Shown here: positions 1 through 7,867 of the stretch, piece after piece | Layout: each line of letters opens with the position of its first letter | How positions within the stretch are numbered: the stretch's first letter is position 1 | Source of the DNA: Azoarcus sp031555955 | GTDB lineage: Bacteria; Pseudomonadota; Gammaproteobacteria; Burkholderiales; Rhodocyclaceae | Assembly: GCA_031555955.1 (NCBI GenBank) | Contig: JAVBTY010000081.1 | Span: forward strand, 1-19,669 | DNA: 19,669 nt | Direction: 5' to 3' | Made by a program: the position numbers and the translations under genes | The notes under the pieces: generated by a model | Database searches by the model: none | What the model was told of the DNA's origin: nothing | The model's input: the letters and a program-made list of their open reading frames with translations, nothing else

Positions 1-1621
1 TGCGCGGCAGCGGAATCACCACGTCCTCGTTGATCTTGAACGCGTTGGTGTGGCGCGAGATCGCCGCGGTGCGGGAACGCTCCAGCCAGAAGCGCTTGCG
101 CTGCTCGGCCGAAACGGCGATGAAGCCTTCCGCGCCGCGCGCGTTGGTCATGCGCACCATTTCCGACGCGGCGGCCATCACCGCGTTCTCGTCGAAACCG
201 ACGACATCGCCGATCAGCACCATTTTTGGCCGCCCGTGTCGCCTGGCCTTGGTGGTGTAGCCGACCGCCTTCACGTAGCGTTCATCCAGGTGTTCGAGGC
301 CGGCGAGCAGCACGCCGGCCTCGCTGCCGGCGCCGCCCGGTTTGAAATAGTCGGTGATCTCGACGATCGCCGGCACCGCCTCGCGCACCTGACCGAAGAA
401 CTCCAGGCATACGGTGCGCGTCACCGGCGGCATTTTGTGCAGCACCCAGCGCGCCGCGACGATCAGGCCATCGGTGCCTTCCTTCTGCACGCCGGGAATT
501 CCGCCGAGGAATTTGTCGGTAACGTCCTTGCCCAGGCCGTCCCTGCGGCAATGCGCGCCCGGCATGGAAAGCATTTCCTCGCCCAGCGGGCGATAGCTCA
601 ATCCGTCGAAGCGGCGCAGGCGGAAGCGCGCGGTGTGCTGTTCGTGAATCTTGCCGAAGTTGTGGTCGAGGCGTTCCACCTCAAGCCAGTTGCCGTCCGG
701 CGTAACCATTTTCCACCACGCCAGATTGTCGAGCGCGGTGCCCCACAGCACCGCCTTCTTGCCGCCCGCGTTCATGGCGATGTTGCCGCCGATGCAGGAC
801 GCCTCGGCGGAAGTCGGGTCGACCGCGAACACGCGGCCCGCCGCGCCGGCCGCTTCCGCCACGCGCGCGGTGACGACGCCCGCGCCGGTGCGCACGGTGG
901 CGTAGGGCGTGGGCATCGGCTTGCCGTCGGCATCGGGCAGCGTCATGTCTTCCACCGCGCCGATGGCGATCAGCTTTTCGGTATTGATCACCACCGAACT
1001 GGCGTCCAGCGGCACGGCGCCGCCGGTATAGCCGGTGCCGCCGCCGCGCGGGATGATGGTGAGGCCCAGTTCGATGCAGTCGCGCACCAGCGGCGCAACC
1101 TCTTCCTCGCTATCCGGATACAGGACGACGAAGGGATATTCGACGCGCCAGTCGGTCGCGTCGGTAACGTGAGATACGCGGGCGTGGCCGTCGAAACAGA
1201 TGTTGTCGCGGTGGGTATGGCGGGCCAGCGCGCGGATCACGCTTTTGCGGCGGCGCTCGGTGTCGTCGAACCAGCGCTCGAAGTCGGATACCGCCTTGCG
1301 CGCGGCGTAAATGAGCGGCACTACCGCGTCATTGTCCTGGCGGCGCTTGTCCACTTCGTTCAGCCGGTGGTCGAGCGCGCCGATCAGCGCTTCGCGCCGT
1401 TTCCGGTTGGCGAGCAGGTCGTCTTCCAGGTAGGGATTGCGCCGCACCACCCAGATATCGCCCAGCGCTTCGTACAGCATGCGCGCGGAACGCCCCGTCA
1501 CCCGCTCTTCGCGCAGCCTGTCCAGGGCCGCCCATGCTTCCGCGCCGAGCAGGCGGATGACGATCTCGCGGTCGGAAAACGAAGTGTAGTTGTAGGGAAT
1601 TTCTCGCAGGCGCTGGGTCAT
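1..1621 (-). CDS. FAD-linked oxidoreductase, DUF3683 / D-2-hydroxyacid dehydrogenase type (3' end outside window)
   Basis: The frame starts at an ATG at 1621 (protein begins MTQRLREIPYNYTSFSDREI) and stays open to the left edge, giving 540 codons of an incomplete protein. Residues 1 to about 130 match what I recall of the DUF3683 N-terminal domain of large betaproteobacterial FAD/FMN oxidoreductases. An FAD-binding (PCMH/VAO-type) domain follows, with the glycine-rich PRGGGTGYTGG at residues 191-201 and, further on, NAGGKKAVLWG. By family these are cytoplasmic or membrane-associated dehydrogenases of 2-hydroxyacids (D-lactate, D-2-hydroxyglutarate, YdiJ-like), often about 1300 residues with C-terminal Fe-S domains, which would lie outside this window. 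The substrate cannot be read from sequence. No strong Shine-Dalgarno precedes the ATG. A TAGAAT at 1665-1660 is a possible -10 box without a convincing -35. Confidence 0.88.
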   Translation of the reverse strand, partial: MTQRLREIPYNYTSFSDREIVIRLLGAEAWAALDRLREERVTGRSARMLYEALGDIWVVRRNPYLEDDLLANRKRREALIGALDHRLNEVDKRRQDNDAVVPLIYAARKAVSDFERWFDDTERRRKSVIRALARHTHRDNICFDGHARVSHVTDATDWRVEYPFVVLYPDSEEEVAPLVRDCIELGLTIIPRGGGTGYTGGAVPLDASSVVINTEKLIAIGAVEDMTLPDADGKPMPTPYATVRTGAGVVTARVAEAAGAAGRVFAVDPTSAEASCIGGNIAMNAGGKKAVLWGTALDNLAWWKMVTPDGNWLEVERLDHNFGKIHEQHTARFRLRRFDGLSYRPLGEEMLSMPGAHCRRDGLGKDVTDKFLGGIPGVQKEGTDGLIVAARWVLHKMPPVTRTVCLEFFGQVREAVPAIVEITDYFKPGGAGSEAGVLLAGLEHLDERYVKAVGYTTKARRHGRPKMVLIGDVVGFDENAVMAAASEMVRMTNARGAEGFIAVSAEQRKRFWLERSRTAAISRHTNAFKINEDVVIPLPR

Positions 1622-1739
1622 GGGGATACCGGGGAAAACAACTGCAGGAGGGGGTTAAGATTCTATCCAACCGCACTGCCGCACGCAGCACAATTAAGGG
1701 AAATCCGCACAATCCGGCAAGATCCGCCGCAGCGCGGAG

Positions 1740-2138
1740 CTACTTCGCCAGCGCCCAGACGATAACGCCGTAGCGCATGGCCTTGCCCAGCCCCATCCAG
1801 ACCAGACAGGGCAGCCACGGCAGGCGCAGCAGGCCCGCCGCCGCGCACAGCGCATCGCCCAGCAGGGGAACCCATGCCAGAAACAGCGCGGCGGGGCCAT
1901 GCCGCCGCACCCATTCCAGCCGTGGCGGCACCTCCTTGCGCGGCAGCAGCCGCGCCGCGAGATACGTACTCATGCCGCCCAGCGTATTGCCAATGCTCGC
2001 CAGCACCAGCGCGGGCAGCCACTGCGCGGGGGCCAGCAGCAGGAAACCCGCCAGCGCGGCTTCCGAACCGCCAGGCAGCACGGTGGCCGCAAGAAAGGCC
2101 GAAACAAAAAGCGCGCCGAGGGCGGAAAAATCAGCCAC
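1740..2138 (-). CDS. yqaA: YqaA-like small membrane protein (DedA/VTT superfamily)
   Basis: This 132-residue protein is mostly hydrophobic, with about four membrane-spanning stretches. It carries the features I associate with YqaA/DedA relatives: FLAATVLPGGSEAAL near the N-terminus, the small-residue segment ASIGNTLGGMSTYLAARLLP, and a basic stretch (RLEWVRRHGPAALFLAWVP) before the last helices. It is a predicted inner-membrane protein; the superfamily is linked to lipid scrambling or transport, but YqaA itself has no settled role. The start is a GTG at 2138, because an in-frame TGA lies just upstream and the N-terminus aligns with the family there. No good ribosome site is visible. It lies 118 bp upstream of the FAD oxidoreductase on the same strand and diverges from the psiF-like gene. 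Confidence 0.82.
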   Translation of the reverse strand: MADFSALGALFVSAFLAATVLPGGSEAALAGFLLLAPAQWLPALVLASIGNTLGGMSTYLAARLLPRKEVPPRLEWVRRHGPAALFLAWVPLLGDALCAAAGLLRLPWLPCLVWMGLGKAMRYGVIVWALAK

Positions 2139-2187
2139 GGCGGGTCAAAAGTCCGGCAGAAAATGCGGTATTCATGCATCGGAGCGC

Positions 2188-2216
2188 TTGACTTGCCGTA
2201 AAAGCATTTGGAGAAT
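2188..2216 (+). promoter_or_regulatory. Sigma70-type promoter of the psiF-like gene
   Basis: A TTGACT at 2188-2193 (5 of 6 matches to the -35 consensus) is followed by exactly 17 bp and then GAGAAT at 2211-2216 (4 of 6 to the -10). Transcription would start near 2223, leaving a leader of about 30 nt before the GTG at 2252. I see no obvious Pho box, so phosphate control is not supported by the sequence. Confidence 0.55.
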
Positions 2217-2251
2217 CAGAACGCCCTTTGTCCCTGTGTGGAGATCCCATT

Positions 2252-2563
2252 GTGAAAAAACTGCTTTCCGTATGTATGGCCGCGTGTGTGCTGACGGCAC
2301 TGTCTTCCCCGACGTGGGCCAACCCGCAGCATGAACGGATGAGATCCTGCAATCAGGAGGCGAAGCAGAAGGCGCTCAAAGGCGACGAGCGCAAGACTTT
2401 CATGAGCAGCTGCCTGTCGGGGAAAAGCGGCGAAGCCGCAGCCGCACAGACGGGACAGGACGCCCAGCGTGAGCGGATGAGAACCTGCAACCAGACCGCG
2501 ACGGAAAAGACGCTCAAGGGGGACGAACGTAAGGCCTTCATGAGCGAGTGCCTCAAAAAATAG
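2252..2563 (+). CDS. psiF: PsiF-repeat periplasmic protein
   Basis: This is a 103-residue exported protein. An N-terminal signal peptide (MKKLLSVCMAACVLTALSS, cleavage probably after TWA) is followed by two copies of the PsiF repeat, each with the pattern ERM+.CNQ.A..K.LKGDER+.FMS.CL. The two cysteines of each repeat suggest a disulfide. In E. coli, psiF is a phosphate-starvation-inducible gene downstream of phoA; its molecular role is unknown, and here there is no phoA beside it. The GTG at 2252 is chosen because GGAG (2240-2243) sits 8 nt upstream and the signal peptide begins cleanly with MKK. A TTG at 2228 in the same frame is less likely. The gene ends just before a strong hairpin shared with the convergent FHA gene. 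Confidence 0.85.
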   Translation: MKKLLSVCMAACVLTALSSPTWANPQHERMRSCNQEAKQKALKGDERKTFMSSCLSGKSGEAAAAQTGQDAQRERMRTCNQTATEKTLKGDERKAFMSECLKK

Positions 2564-2577
2564 TCCGGCGGACCGGC

Positions 2578-2608
2578 CATGGGGCGCGGGCGTCGCCCGC
2601 GCCCCATG
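2578..2608. terminator. Strong hairpin between convergent genes
   Basis: A perfect 14-bp stem (CATGGGGCGCGGGC and its complement) closes a 3-nt loop, lying between the stop of the psiF-like gene at 2563 and the stop of the FHA gene at 2611. There is no T-run immediately after it on either strand; the minus strand reaches ATTTTTT only after about 15 nt. It probably serves as a bidirectional transcription end, though it lacks the canonical U-tract. Confidence 0.55.
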
Positions 2609-2610
2609 CT

Positions 2611-3486
2611 TCAGACTATTTCGAAGAAAACGAGGTCGCGCTCAACCTCGTTCGCGGAAAAACCGCAGCCGATACGGCCTGGCCCGGTCAGCGGAAGTTC
2701 CGTGCGCTTGGTGCAGTGCTCGTTAACGCCGCCAGCCGACACATAAGTGCCGTTGGTGCTCTGGTCGATCAGGATAAATCCTTCGCGGCGCTTTTCGATA
2801 CGCGCATGCTGACGCGACGCGCGCGGGTCGATGATGACAAGATCGTTTCCAAGCTCCCGCCCAAGCAGCACCACTGGCCGTATCTCTTCAACGAAAATGA
2901 CTTCCTGCTGGTGGCGCAGCCGCAGCCGCTGGGAGACGCGGGTTGCCGCCAGCAGCGACGTAAAAGTCCCCACCGGCTGGGCAATGGCGTAGATCGGGCC
3001 GACCCCTTCCAGCACCTTGCCGTCAAGCGCATCCTTGCCCGCGAAGCGCCGTGTTGCCGATGTGAGCAGCATGACCGCGGTTCCGCTGGCAAGCGCCTGC
3101 CCGGGCGAGCCCAGCTGGGCAAGGCGCCGGGTTATCCGGATTCCTTCTCCACCCGCCGGTTCCGGGCCGATGACGGCATAGTGCAAACCAATCCTGACCG
3201 ACAGGCGGGCGCCGGAAACGGGCGGCAGGCTGTTTATGCGCTCAAGAATTTCACAGGCGGCCAGCACACCGGAATCGCAGCGTTCAAAGCGGATTACAGC
3301 CGAATTGTCATCGCGCTGGATCGTGCTTCCTTCCAGGCTTGCCGCAACACGATCCAGCCGGTGCATGCAGCGTTCGACGGCGTATTTCGTTTCAGCCGCA
3401 TCAATCCGCCCGGCGAACTGGTCTTCGCCGACCAGCTCGGCGACAAGAATGCAGGAATTTTTACGCTCTGACATAGGCAAGGGCAC
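2611..3486 (-). CDS. FHA-domain protein with degenerate class III nucleotide-cyclase-like domain
   Basis: The 291-residue protein has two parts. Residues about 10-180 resemble a class III adenylate/guanylate cyclase domain (RLSVRIGLHYAVIG, later RRLAQLGSPGQALAS). The positions where active cyclases carry metal-binding aspartates are altered: ILVAELVG has Glu instead of the Asp of FADIVG, and RDDNSAVIRF replaces GDG. It is probably inactive or regulatory. Residues about 200-291 are an FHA domain with LLGR (207-210), SRQH (224-227) and NGT (245-247), the residues that read phosphothreonine. The role is likely signalling through a Ser/Thr kinase partner not present in this window. The GTG start at 3486 shares its first base with the ttcA stop (TAGTG), suggesting translational coupling; an ATG four codons downstream (3474) is the alternative. 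Confidence 0.82.
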   Translation of the reverse strand: MPLPMSERKNSCILVAELVGEDQFAGRIDAAETKYAVERCMHRLDRVAASLEGSTIQRDDNSAVIRFERCDSGVLAACEILERINSLPPVSGARLSVRIGLHYAVIGPEPAGGEGIRITRRLAQLGSPGQALASGTAVMLLTSATRRFAGKDALDGKVLEGVGPIYAIAQPVGTFTSLLAATRVSQRLRLRHQQEVIFVEEIRPVVLLGRELGNDLVIIDPRASRQHARIEKRREGFILIDQSTNGTYVSAGGVNEHCTKRTELPLTGPGRIGCGFSANEVERDLVFFEIV

Positions 3487-4508
3487 TAGACGGGATTGTC
3501 GGGCGTCTGCCCGGGCGGGGAAACCGCGCAGGCATCTGCCCCGCGCGGTCCGGATGAGAGCGCCGAAGCGCTTCTTCCGCCGGGCAACCGCCCCGGCTGC
3601 GGGATTTCGACGGCAAAAACGCCAGAGGGTTGTCCGGAGGGCATTTCCGGCTCATCGAAGACGGTATCGCCTTCGGCGACGGGCGTCTGCGCGGTGAGGT
3701 TGATGAAGTCAAAAAGCTTGCCGTCGGCCAGGTGCGAAGGCACGGCGTTTTTGAGCGCGGTGGCGAGCGATTCGATCCGCCCCGGATAATCGCGCGCCCA
3801 GCCCTGCAGCATGGCCTTGATCTGTTTGCGCTGCGCGGTTTCGATCGAGCCGCAGAGATTGCACGGAATGATCGGGTATTCCATGGCGCGGGCGAAGCGG
3901 GCGATATCGGTTTCCACGCAGTAGGCAAGCGGACGGATCACAACGTGGTTGCCATCATCGCTGGCCAGCTTCGGCGGCATGGCCTTGATCTTGCCGCCGA
4001 AAAACATGTTGAGAAACAGCGTTTCCAGCATGTCGTCACGGTGGTGACCAAGGGCGATGCGGGTCGCGCCCACCTCCTTCGCCGTGCGGTAGATGATGCC
4101 GCGACGCAGGCGTGAGCACAGCGAACAGGTGGTTTTACCCTCGGGAATCTTGCTCTTGACGATGGAATAGGTGTCTTCGGTGACGATGCGGTATTCCACG
4201 CCGATGGATTCGAAATACGCGGGCAGTACGTGATCCGGAAAACCCGGCTGGCGCTGGTCCAGATTCATCGCCACGATGCGGAAATCCACCGGCGCGCGGC
4301 TGCGCAGCGCGAGCAGGATGGAGAGCAGCGAATAGGAATCCTTGCCGCCGGATACGCATACCAGCACGGTATCGCCGTCGCCGATCATGTTGTAGTCGGC
4401 AATAGCCTCGCCCACGCTGCGTTCGAGTTTTTTCTTCAGGCGCAGGAAAGTACTGGAAAACCGGGTTTCCATCTCCGGCAGGGCGGAACAGGCGGCAGCG
4501 GCAGTCAC
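3486..4508 (-). CDS. ttcA: tRNA 2-thiocytidine(32) synthetase TtcA
   Basis: TtcA thiolates cytidine 32 of certain tRNAs using ATP and a [4Fe-4S] cluster. The PP-loop SGGKDS is at residues 53-58 (counted from the GTG at 4508), the first CxxC (CSLC) at 128-131 and the second (CNLC) at 216-219. These supply the cluster ligands known for the family. GHHRDDMLETLFLNMFFGGKIKAMPPKL is also typical, here split across the ATP-binding half. After about residue 270 the protein has a proline- and glycine-rich tail of roughly 70 residues beyond the conserved core, which looks non-conserved. The start could instead be the ATG at 4472 (METRFSS), which has GGAG directly against it; neither start has ideal spacing. 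The gene lies 93 bp after the pteridine reductase and overlaps the FHA gene by one base, so the three are probably co-transcribed. Confidence 0.95.
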   Translation of the reverse strand: MTAAAACSALPEMETRFSSTFLRLKKKLERSVGEAIADYNMIGDGDTVLVCVSGGKDSYSLLSILLALRSRAPVDFRIVAMNLDQRQPGFPDHVLPAYFESIGVEYRIVTEDTYSIVKSKIPEGKTTCSLCSRLRRGIIYRTAKEVGATRIALGHHRDDMLETLFLNMFFGGKIKAMPPKLASDDGNHVVIRPLAYCVETDIARFARAMEYPIIPCNLCGSIETAQRKQIKAMLQGWARDYPGRIESLATALKNAVPSHLADGKLFDFINLTAQTPVAEGDTVFDEPEMPSGQPSGVFAVEIPQPGRLPGGRSASALSSGPRGADACAVSPPGQTPDNPV

Positions 4509-4601
4509 GACAATAAAATCTGCTCAGGGAAAAATCCGGAGAATTATACGCTTGGAACGCTTCCACACCGAGAGTACATAACCGGCTGGCCGTGCCATCG
4601 T

Positions 4602-5351
4602 TCACAAATGCGCGCTGCGCCCGCCATCCACCGCGAGAATCTGCCCCGTGACGTAGGGCGCGTCGAAGAGCAGAAAGCGCACTGCGCGGGCGATGTCATC
4701 CGGGCTGCCTTCATGCTGCAGCAGGGTATGGCGGACGATCCGTTCCCGCTCGGCGGCGGCGAACTGCCCGTCCTCTGGCCAGGTCACCGCGCCGGGCGCG
4801 ACGCCATTGACGCGCACCTCCGGCGCCAGTTCCAGCGCCAGCGCGCGGGTGAGCCCGGCCAGCCCGGCCTTCGCCGCGCAGTACAGCGGATAGTGGCGCA
4901 ACGGCCGTTCGGCGTGGATATCGATGATATTCACGATCGCCCCCCGGCGCGCCCTCAGCGCCGGGGCCAGCGCCTGGCACAGGAACAGCGGGCCTTTCAG
5001 GTTCGAGCCGATGAGATCCTCCCACGCGGCATGGCTGATCTGCCCCAGCGGCGTGGCGAAAAAGCTTGATGCGTTATTGACCAGGCCATCAATCCGCTCC
5101 TGCCACGACAGCGCCGTAGCGGCCACAGCCTCCGCCCCGCCATCGGCGGCGAGATCCCCCGCCACGGTGCAGGCCGAATCCGGGCGCAGCGCATTGAGTT
5201 CAGCAGCCAGTGCCCCCGCTTCGGCCGCCGAGCGCCGGTAATGCAGAACGAGGCGCGCCCCGGCGGCGTGGAGCTGGCGCGCAATTTCCGCCCCCACCCT
5301 GCGGGCCGCGCCGGTAACGAGAATAACGGGAATGCTCTGGTCGTGGTCCAT
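4602..5351 (-). CDS. Pteridine reductase (short-chain dehydrogenase, FolM/PTR1-like)
   Basis: This 249-residue SDR protein has the arginine-variant dinucleotide motif TGAARRVG (residues 13-20, TGxxxRxG) that separates pteridine reductases from ordinary SDRs. Also visible are NNASSFF (92-98) and the catalytic set Asp144, Tyr157, Lys161. The 13-residue Asp-to-Tyr spacing equals that of trypanosomatid PTR1 (D181, Y194), where most SDRs have a Ser. It should reduce dihydrobiopterin or dihydrofolate with NADPH in the cytoplasm. The ATG at 5351 is chosen because MDHDQSIPVILVTGAARR gives the normal family N-terminus; longer frames add only low-complexity residues. In many betaproteobacteria folB lies between this gene and ttcA; here it is absent. 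It is divergent from the methyltransferase gene at 5448. Confidence 0.9.
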   Translation of the reverse strand: MDHDQSIPVILVTGAARRVGAEIARQLHAAGARLVLHYRRSAAEAGALAAELNALRPDSACTVAGDLAADGGAEAVAATALSWQERIDGLVNNASSFFATPLGQISHAAWEDLIGSNLKGPLFLCQALAPALRARRGAIVNIIDIHAERPLRHYPLYCAAKAGLAGLTRALALELAPEVRVNGVAPGAVTWPEDGQFAAAERERIVRHTLLQHEGSPDDIARAVRFLLFDAPYVTGQILAVDGGRSAHL

Positions 5352-5405
5352 GCCCGATTGTCGCCGCTTCGCGCCGCCGCTGGAAGCCAGTCGTGCAGGC
5401 CCGGC

Positions 5406-5411
5406 TACAAT
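5406..5411 (+). promoter_or_regulatory. Candidate -10 box upstream of the MidA-like gene
   Basis: TACAAT in the context GGCTACAATGCGG matches the -10 consensus at 5 of 6 bases and lies 36 nt before the ATG at 5448, inside the 96-bp gap between two divergent genes. No good -35 is seen at 17 bp; TGGAAG at 5381-5386 is a weak candidate at 19 bp. Confidence 0.4.
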
Positions 5412-5447
5412 GCGGCACTTTCCCGCCCTCATCCACCGCCCCGCCTC

Positions 5448-6614
5448 ATGACGTCTCTTCCGCAACCTTCCGCCGACGCGCTCGACCAGAGCGCGCGCCT
5501 GACCCGTCTCGTACACGCTGAAATCGCCGCCGCCGGGGGCTGGCTGCCGTTTTCCCGCTATATGGAACTCACGCTATACGCCCCCGGCCTGGGGTACTAC
5601 AGCGGCGGCGCGCGCAAGTTCGGGCCGGGCGGGGACTTCATCACCGCCCCCGAGCTGACCCCGCTTTTCGGTCAGGCGCTCGCCACCCAGGTCGAACAGG
5701 TCATGCACGCCAGCGCGCCGCAGGTGATCGAGGCCGGCGCTGGCACGGGCCTGCTGGCGGCCGACCTGCTGCTCGAACTGGAACGGCGCGGCAGCCTGCC
5801 GCAGCGTTACGGAATTCTGGAACTGTCCGGCGAACTGCGCGCACGCCAGTTCGACACCCTCACGGAAAAAGCGCCGCATCTGGCCGCGCGCGTCGAGTGG
5901 CTGGAAGAATTGCCCGCCAGCTTTTCCGGCGCGGTGATCGCCAACGAAGTGCTCGATGTCATGCCCACGCATCTGATTGTGGCGCGCGAAGGGCAACTGT
6001 TCGAGCGCGGAGTGACTGCGGGCGATGGGGAAACCTCTTTCCGCTGGGCCGACGAACCGGCCCGTGGCGCGGTGCTCGACGCTGCGCGCGAACTGGCCCT
6101 GCCGCAACCGGCGCAAGGCGAATACGTCACCGAACTCAACCTGGCCGCGCGCGCCTGGGTGGCGGCATGGGCCGAGCGCCTGCAGGCCGGCGCGCTGCTG
6201 CTGATCGACTACGGCTACCCGCGCGCCGAGTATTACCTGCCCTCCCGTTCGGGCGGCACGCTGCTGTGCTACTACCGCCACCACGCCCACGGCGACCCTT
6301 TCCTGTGGCCGGGCCTGAACGACATCACCGCCTTTGTCGATTTCACCGCCGTGGCGGAAGCCGCATTTGCGGCCGGACTCGATGTGCTGGGCTACGCCAG
6401 CCAGGCGCAGTTCCTGTTTAACTGCGGCGTGCTGGAATGCCTCGCCCGGCGCGGGCCGGAGGAAAAGGCGGACTACATCCGCGCCGCCCGCGCGGTGCAG
6501 CGCCTGACCGCGCCGCAGGAAATGGGAGAGCTGTTCAAGGTGCTGGCGCTGGGACGCGGCATCGGCACGCCGCTCGCGGGCTTTTCCCGGGGCGACCGCC
6601 TCCACACGCTCTGA
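5448..6614 (+). CDS. SAM-dependent methyltransferase, MidA/NDUFAF7 family (DUF185)
   Basis: The 388-residue protein begins with the family N-terminal module (FSRYMELTLYAPGLGYYSGG, then FGPGGDFITAPELTPLFG). It continues with the SAM-binding glycine loop EAGAGTG (95-101) and the family-typical NEVLDVMP (166-173). The mitochondrial homologue NDUFAF7 methylates an arginine of a complex I subunit. The bacterial target is not established, though the same role on NADH dehydrogenase is plausible. The length fits the family. The ATG at 5448 is chosen because homology begins right after it; the frame extends further upstream into the divergent gene's promoter without family similarity. It is probably monocistronic, since a hairpin follows at 6617. 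Confidence 0.9.
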   Translation: MTSLPQPSADALDQSARLTRLVHAEIAAAGGWLPFSRYMELTLYAPGLGYYSGGARKFGPGGDFITAPELTPLFGQALATQVEQVMHASAPQVIEAGAGTGLLAADLLLELERRGSLPQRYGILELSGELRARQFDTLTEKAPHLAARVEWLEELPASFSGAVIANEVLDVMPTHLIVAREGQLFERGVTAGDGETSFRWADEPARGAVLDAARELALPQPAQGEYVTELNLAARAWVAAWAERLQAGALLLIDYGYPRAEYYLPSRSGGTLLCYYRHHAHGDPFLWPGLNDITAFVDFTAVAEAAFAAGLDVLGYASQAQFLFNCGVLECLARRGPEEKADYIRAARAVQRLTAPQEMGELFKVLALGRGIGTPLAGFSRGDRLHTL

Positions 6615-6616
6615 AA

Positions 6617-6638
6617 ACGCCGGGCATCCGCCCGGCGT
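6617..6638 (-). terminator. Rho-independent terminator
   Basis: A perfect 9-bp GC stem (ACGCCGGGC with its complement) closes a 4-nt loop. On the minus strand it is followed by GTTTTCAG, so it best fits as the terminator of the small gene ending at 6661. It starts 3 nt after the methyltransferase stop and may act in both directions. Confidence 0.65.
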
Positions 6639-6660
6639 GCGGCAAGGCCAGCGCCTGCGC

Positions 6661-6879
6661 TTACTTCTGGTTGCGGGACATCGCGGCCAGAAACGCCTCG
6701 ATATCGGCCGGAGGCGGCATCGTCTGGCGCGGCGCGCTTTCGGCAACCTGAAGCTGAAGCTGTAGTGCGGGCTGCGGAGCGCACTGCGGCGGCAGCCAGC
6801 TGGCGTTGAGCGCCTCTTCGCTGTATGCGCAAGGATTGTCGGCTGGTTTGCCTGAATTCATTTCCATGACGATGACCAT
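6661..6879 (-). CDS. Small hypothetical protein, 72 residues
   Basis: I do not recognise this protein. The ATG at 6879 has a strong ribosome site (GGAGG, 5 nt upstream), the best argument that it is real, and a terminator-like hairpin follows its stop. The sequence begins MVIVMEMNSGKPADNPCAYS, has a middle rich in Gln, Pro and Leu (PPQCAPQPALQLQLQ), and ends with a short amphipathic stretch (PPADIEAFLAAMSRNQK). There are two cysteines, no signal peptide and no membrane segment. The composition suggests a mostly disordered cytoplasmic protein. It stands alone on the minus strand, 184 bp below the hydrolase gene. Confidence 0.5.
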   Translation of the reverse strand: MVIVMEMNSGKPADNPCAYSEEALNASWLPPQCAPQPALQLQLQVAESAPRQTMPPPADIEAFLAAMSRNQK

Positions 6880-7063
6880 GATGGCCTCCGCTTTCCGCCT
6901 GCCAGAGAGAAATCCCCGGCTCATGACTGCATTATCGGCCGTTGCTACCCGGGCTTAAGACTGTTTCTACGGCTCCGGGCAAACTACCGCGCTACCATGA
7001 AGGCCGCTTCGGCCCCCGCGCGGTCATCATGGGATGCGTGACGGCGCGGCGCCAGTGAATAAC

Positions 7064-7867
7064 TCACAGTCCACGTTCCGCGAGCCAGCCGGCGATGCGC
7101 CCGGCCACCGGCAGCCAGCCGCGTTCGAGCATCATGGCATGGCCGAGGCCATCGAAAACTTCCGCTTCCAGCCCGTAGGTACGGGCCGTCATGTGCACCT
7201 GCGCGGGCGGAATCAGCAGATCGTGGCTGGCGCCAAGAACCAGCATGGGCGGAATACGCCCGCTGGCGAGGCGCGGCAGGTTGAACAGCGTCATGTCCCA
7301 GATGGCGCGGTGCGACTCGGGCTGGCTCAGGACGTAGTAACGCTGCAGGTCGGCGGCATCGACGGGCTGGTGGAACAGGGCTTCGTGCAGGCTTTCAAGC
7401 TGCGCGCTGCCGCCGCCCATGATGCGGTTCAGGTCAAACAGCAGGCCGGGTTTCTGCAGCATCAGACCGACGGCGGAAGCCATCAGCCCCTGCGGCGGCA
7501 CCGAGGCCATCAGCACCGCGCCCGGAGCGCTGAAACGCTCCAGGCATTTCTGCACCACCATGCCGCCCATGGAGTGGCCGACCAGCACCGGCGGCGCGGG
7601 CAGCCGGGAGGCGACGCTGACGACATCATCGACATAATCGTCGATCGAATAGGCATCGAGGCACTCGCGCTGCGGACTCGCGCCATGCCCGGAGAGGGAG
7701 AGCGCATAGACGGGCCGTCCGCCCGCGGCGAACCAGGGCAGAAAGCGCTCTTCCCAGCACCACGCGCCCGTGTAGGCGCCATGGACGAACAGCAGCGGCG
7801 TAGCGCCGGAATCCGTTTCCGGCGTGCGGCACAGCACCTCCAGCGCGCCGAAGCGTGAAGTGTTCAT
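7064..7867 (-). CDS. Alpha/beta hydrolase
   Basis: This is a 267-residue alpha/beta hydrolase fold protein. The oxyanion region FVHGAYTGAWCWEE (residues 28-40) is followed by the nucleophile elbow GHSMGG with Ser99. The acidic residue is likely the Asp in LGASHDLLIPP and the histidine that in DGLGHAMMLE. It resembles soluble esterases/lipases of the MenH and acetoin-hydrolase-like group; the substrate cannot be predicted. No signal peptide is seen, so it is cytoplasmic. The ATG at 7867 overlaps the GST stop as ATGA (4 nt), which argues for both the start choice and translational coupling. A role in detoxification next to a GST is an inference from context only. Confidence 0.88.
   Translation of the reverse strand: MNTSRFGALEVLCRTPETDSGATPLLFVHGAYTGAWCWEERFLPWFAAGGRPVYALSLSGHGASPQRECLDAYSIDDYVDDVVSVASRLPAPPVLVGHSMGGMVVQKCLERFSAPGAVLMASVPPQGLMASAVGLMLQKPGLLFDLNRIMGGGSAQLESLHEALFHQPVDAADLQRYYVLSQPESHRAIWDMTLFNLPRLASGRIPPMLVLGASHDLLIPPAQVHMTARTYGLEAEVFDGLGHAMMLERGWLPVAGRIAGWLAERGL

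Noticed and set aside
50..1765. A 571-codon open frame on the plus strand
   Set aside because: It is antisense to the FAD oxidoreductase, which has clear FAD-binding motifs on the minus strand.
2139..2187. A Pho box upstream of the psiF-like gene
   Set aside because: No pair of CTGTCAT-like direct repeats is visible upstream of the -35 box.
5574..6746. A 390-codon open frame on the minus strand
   Set aside because: It is antisense to the MidA-like methyltransferase and has no recognisable domain.
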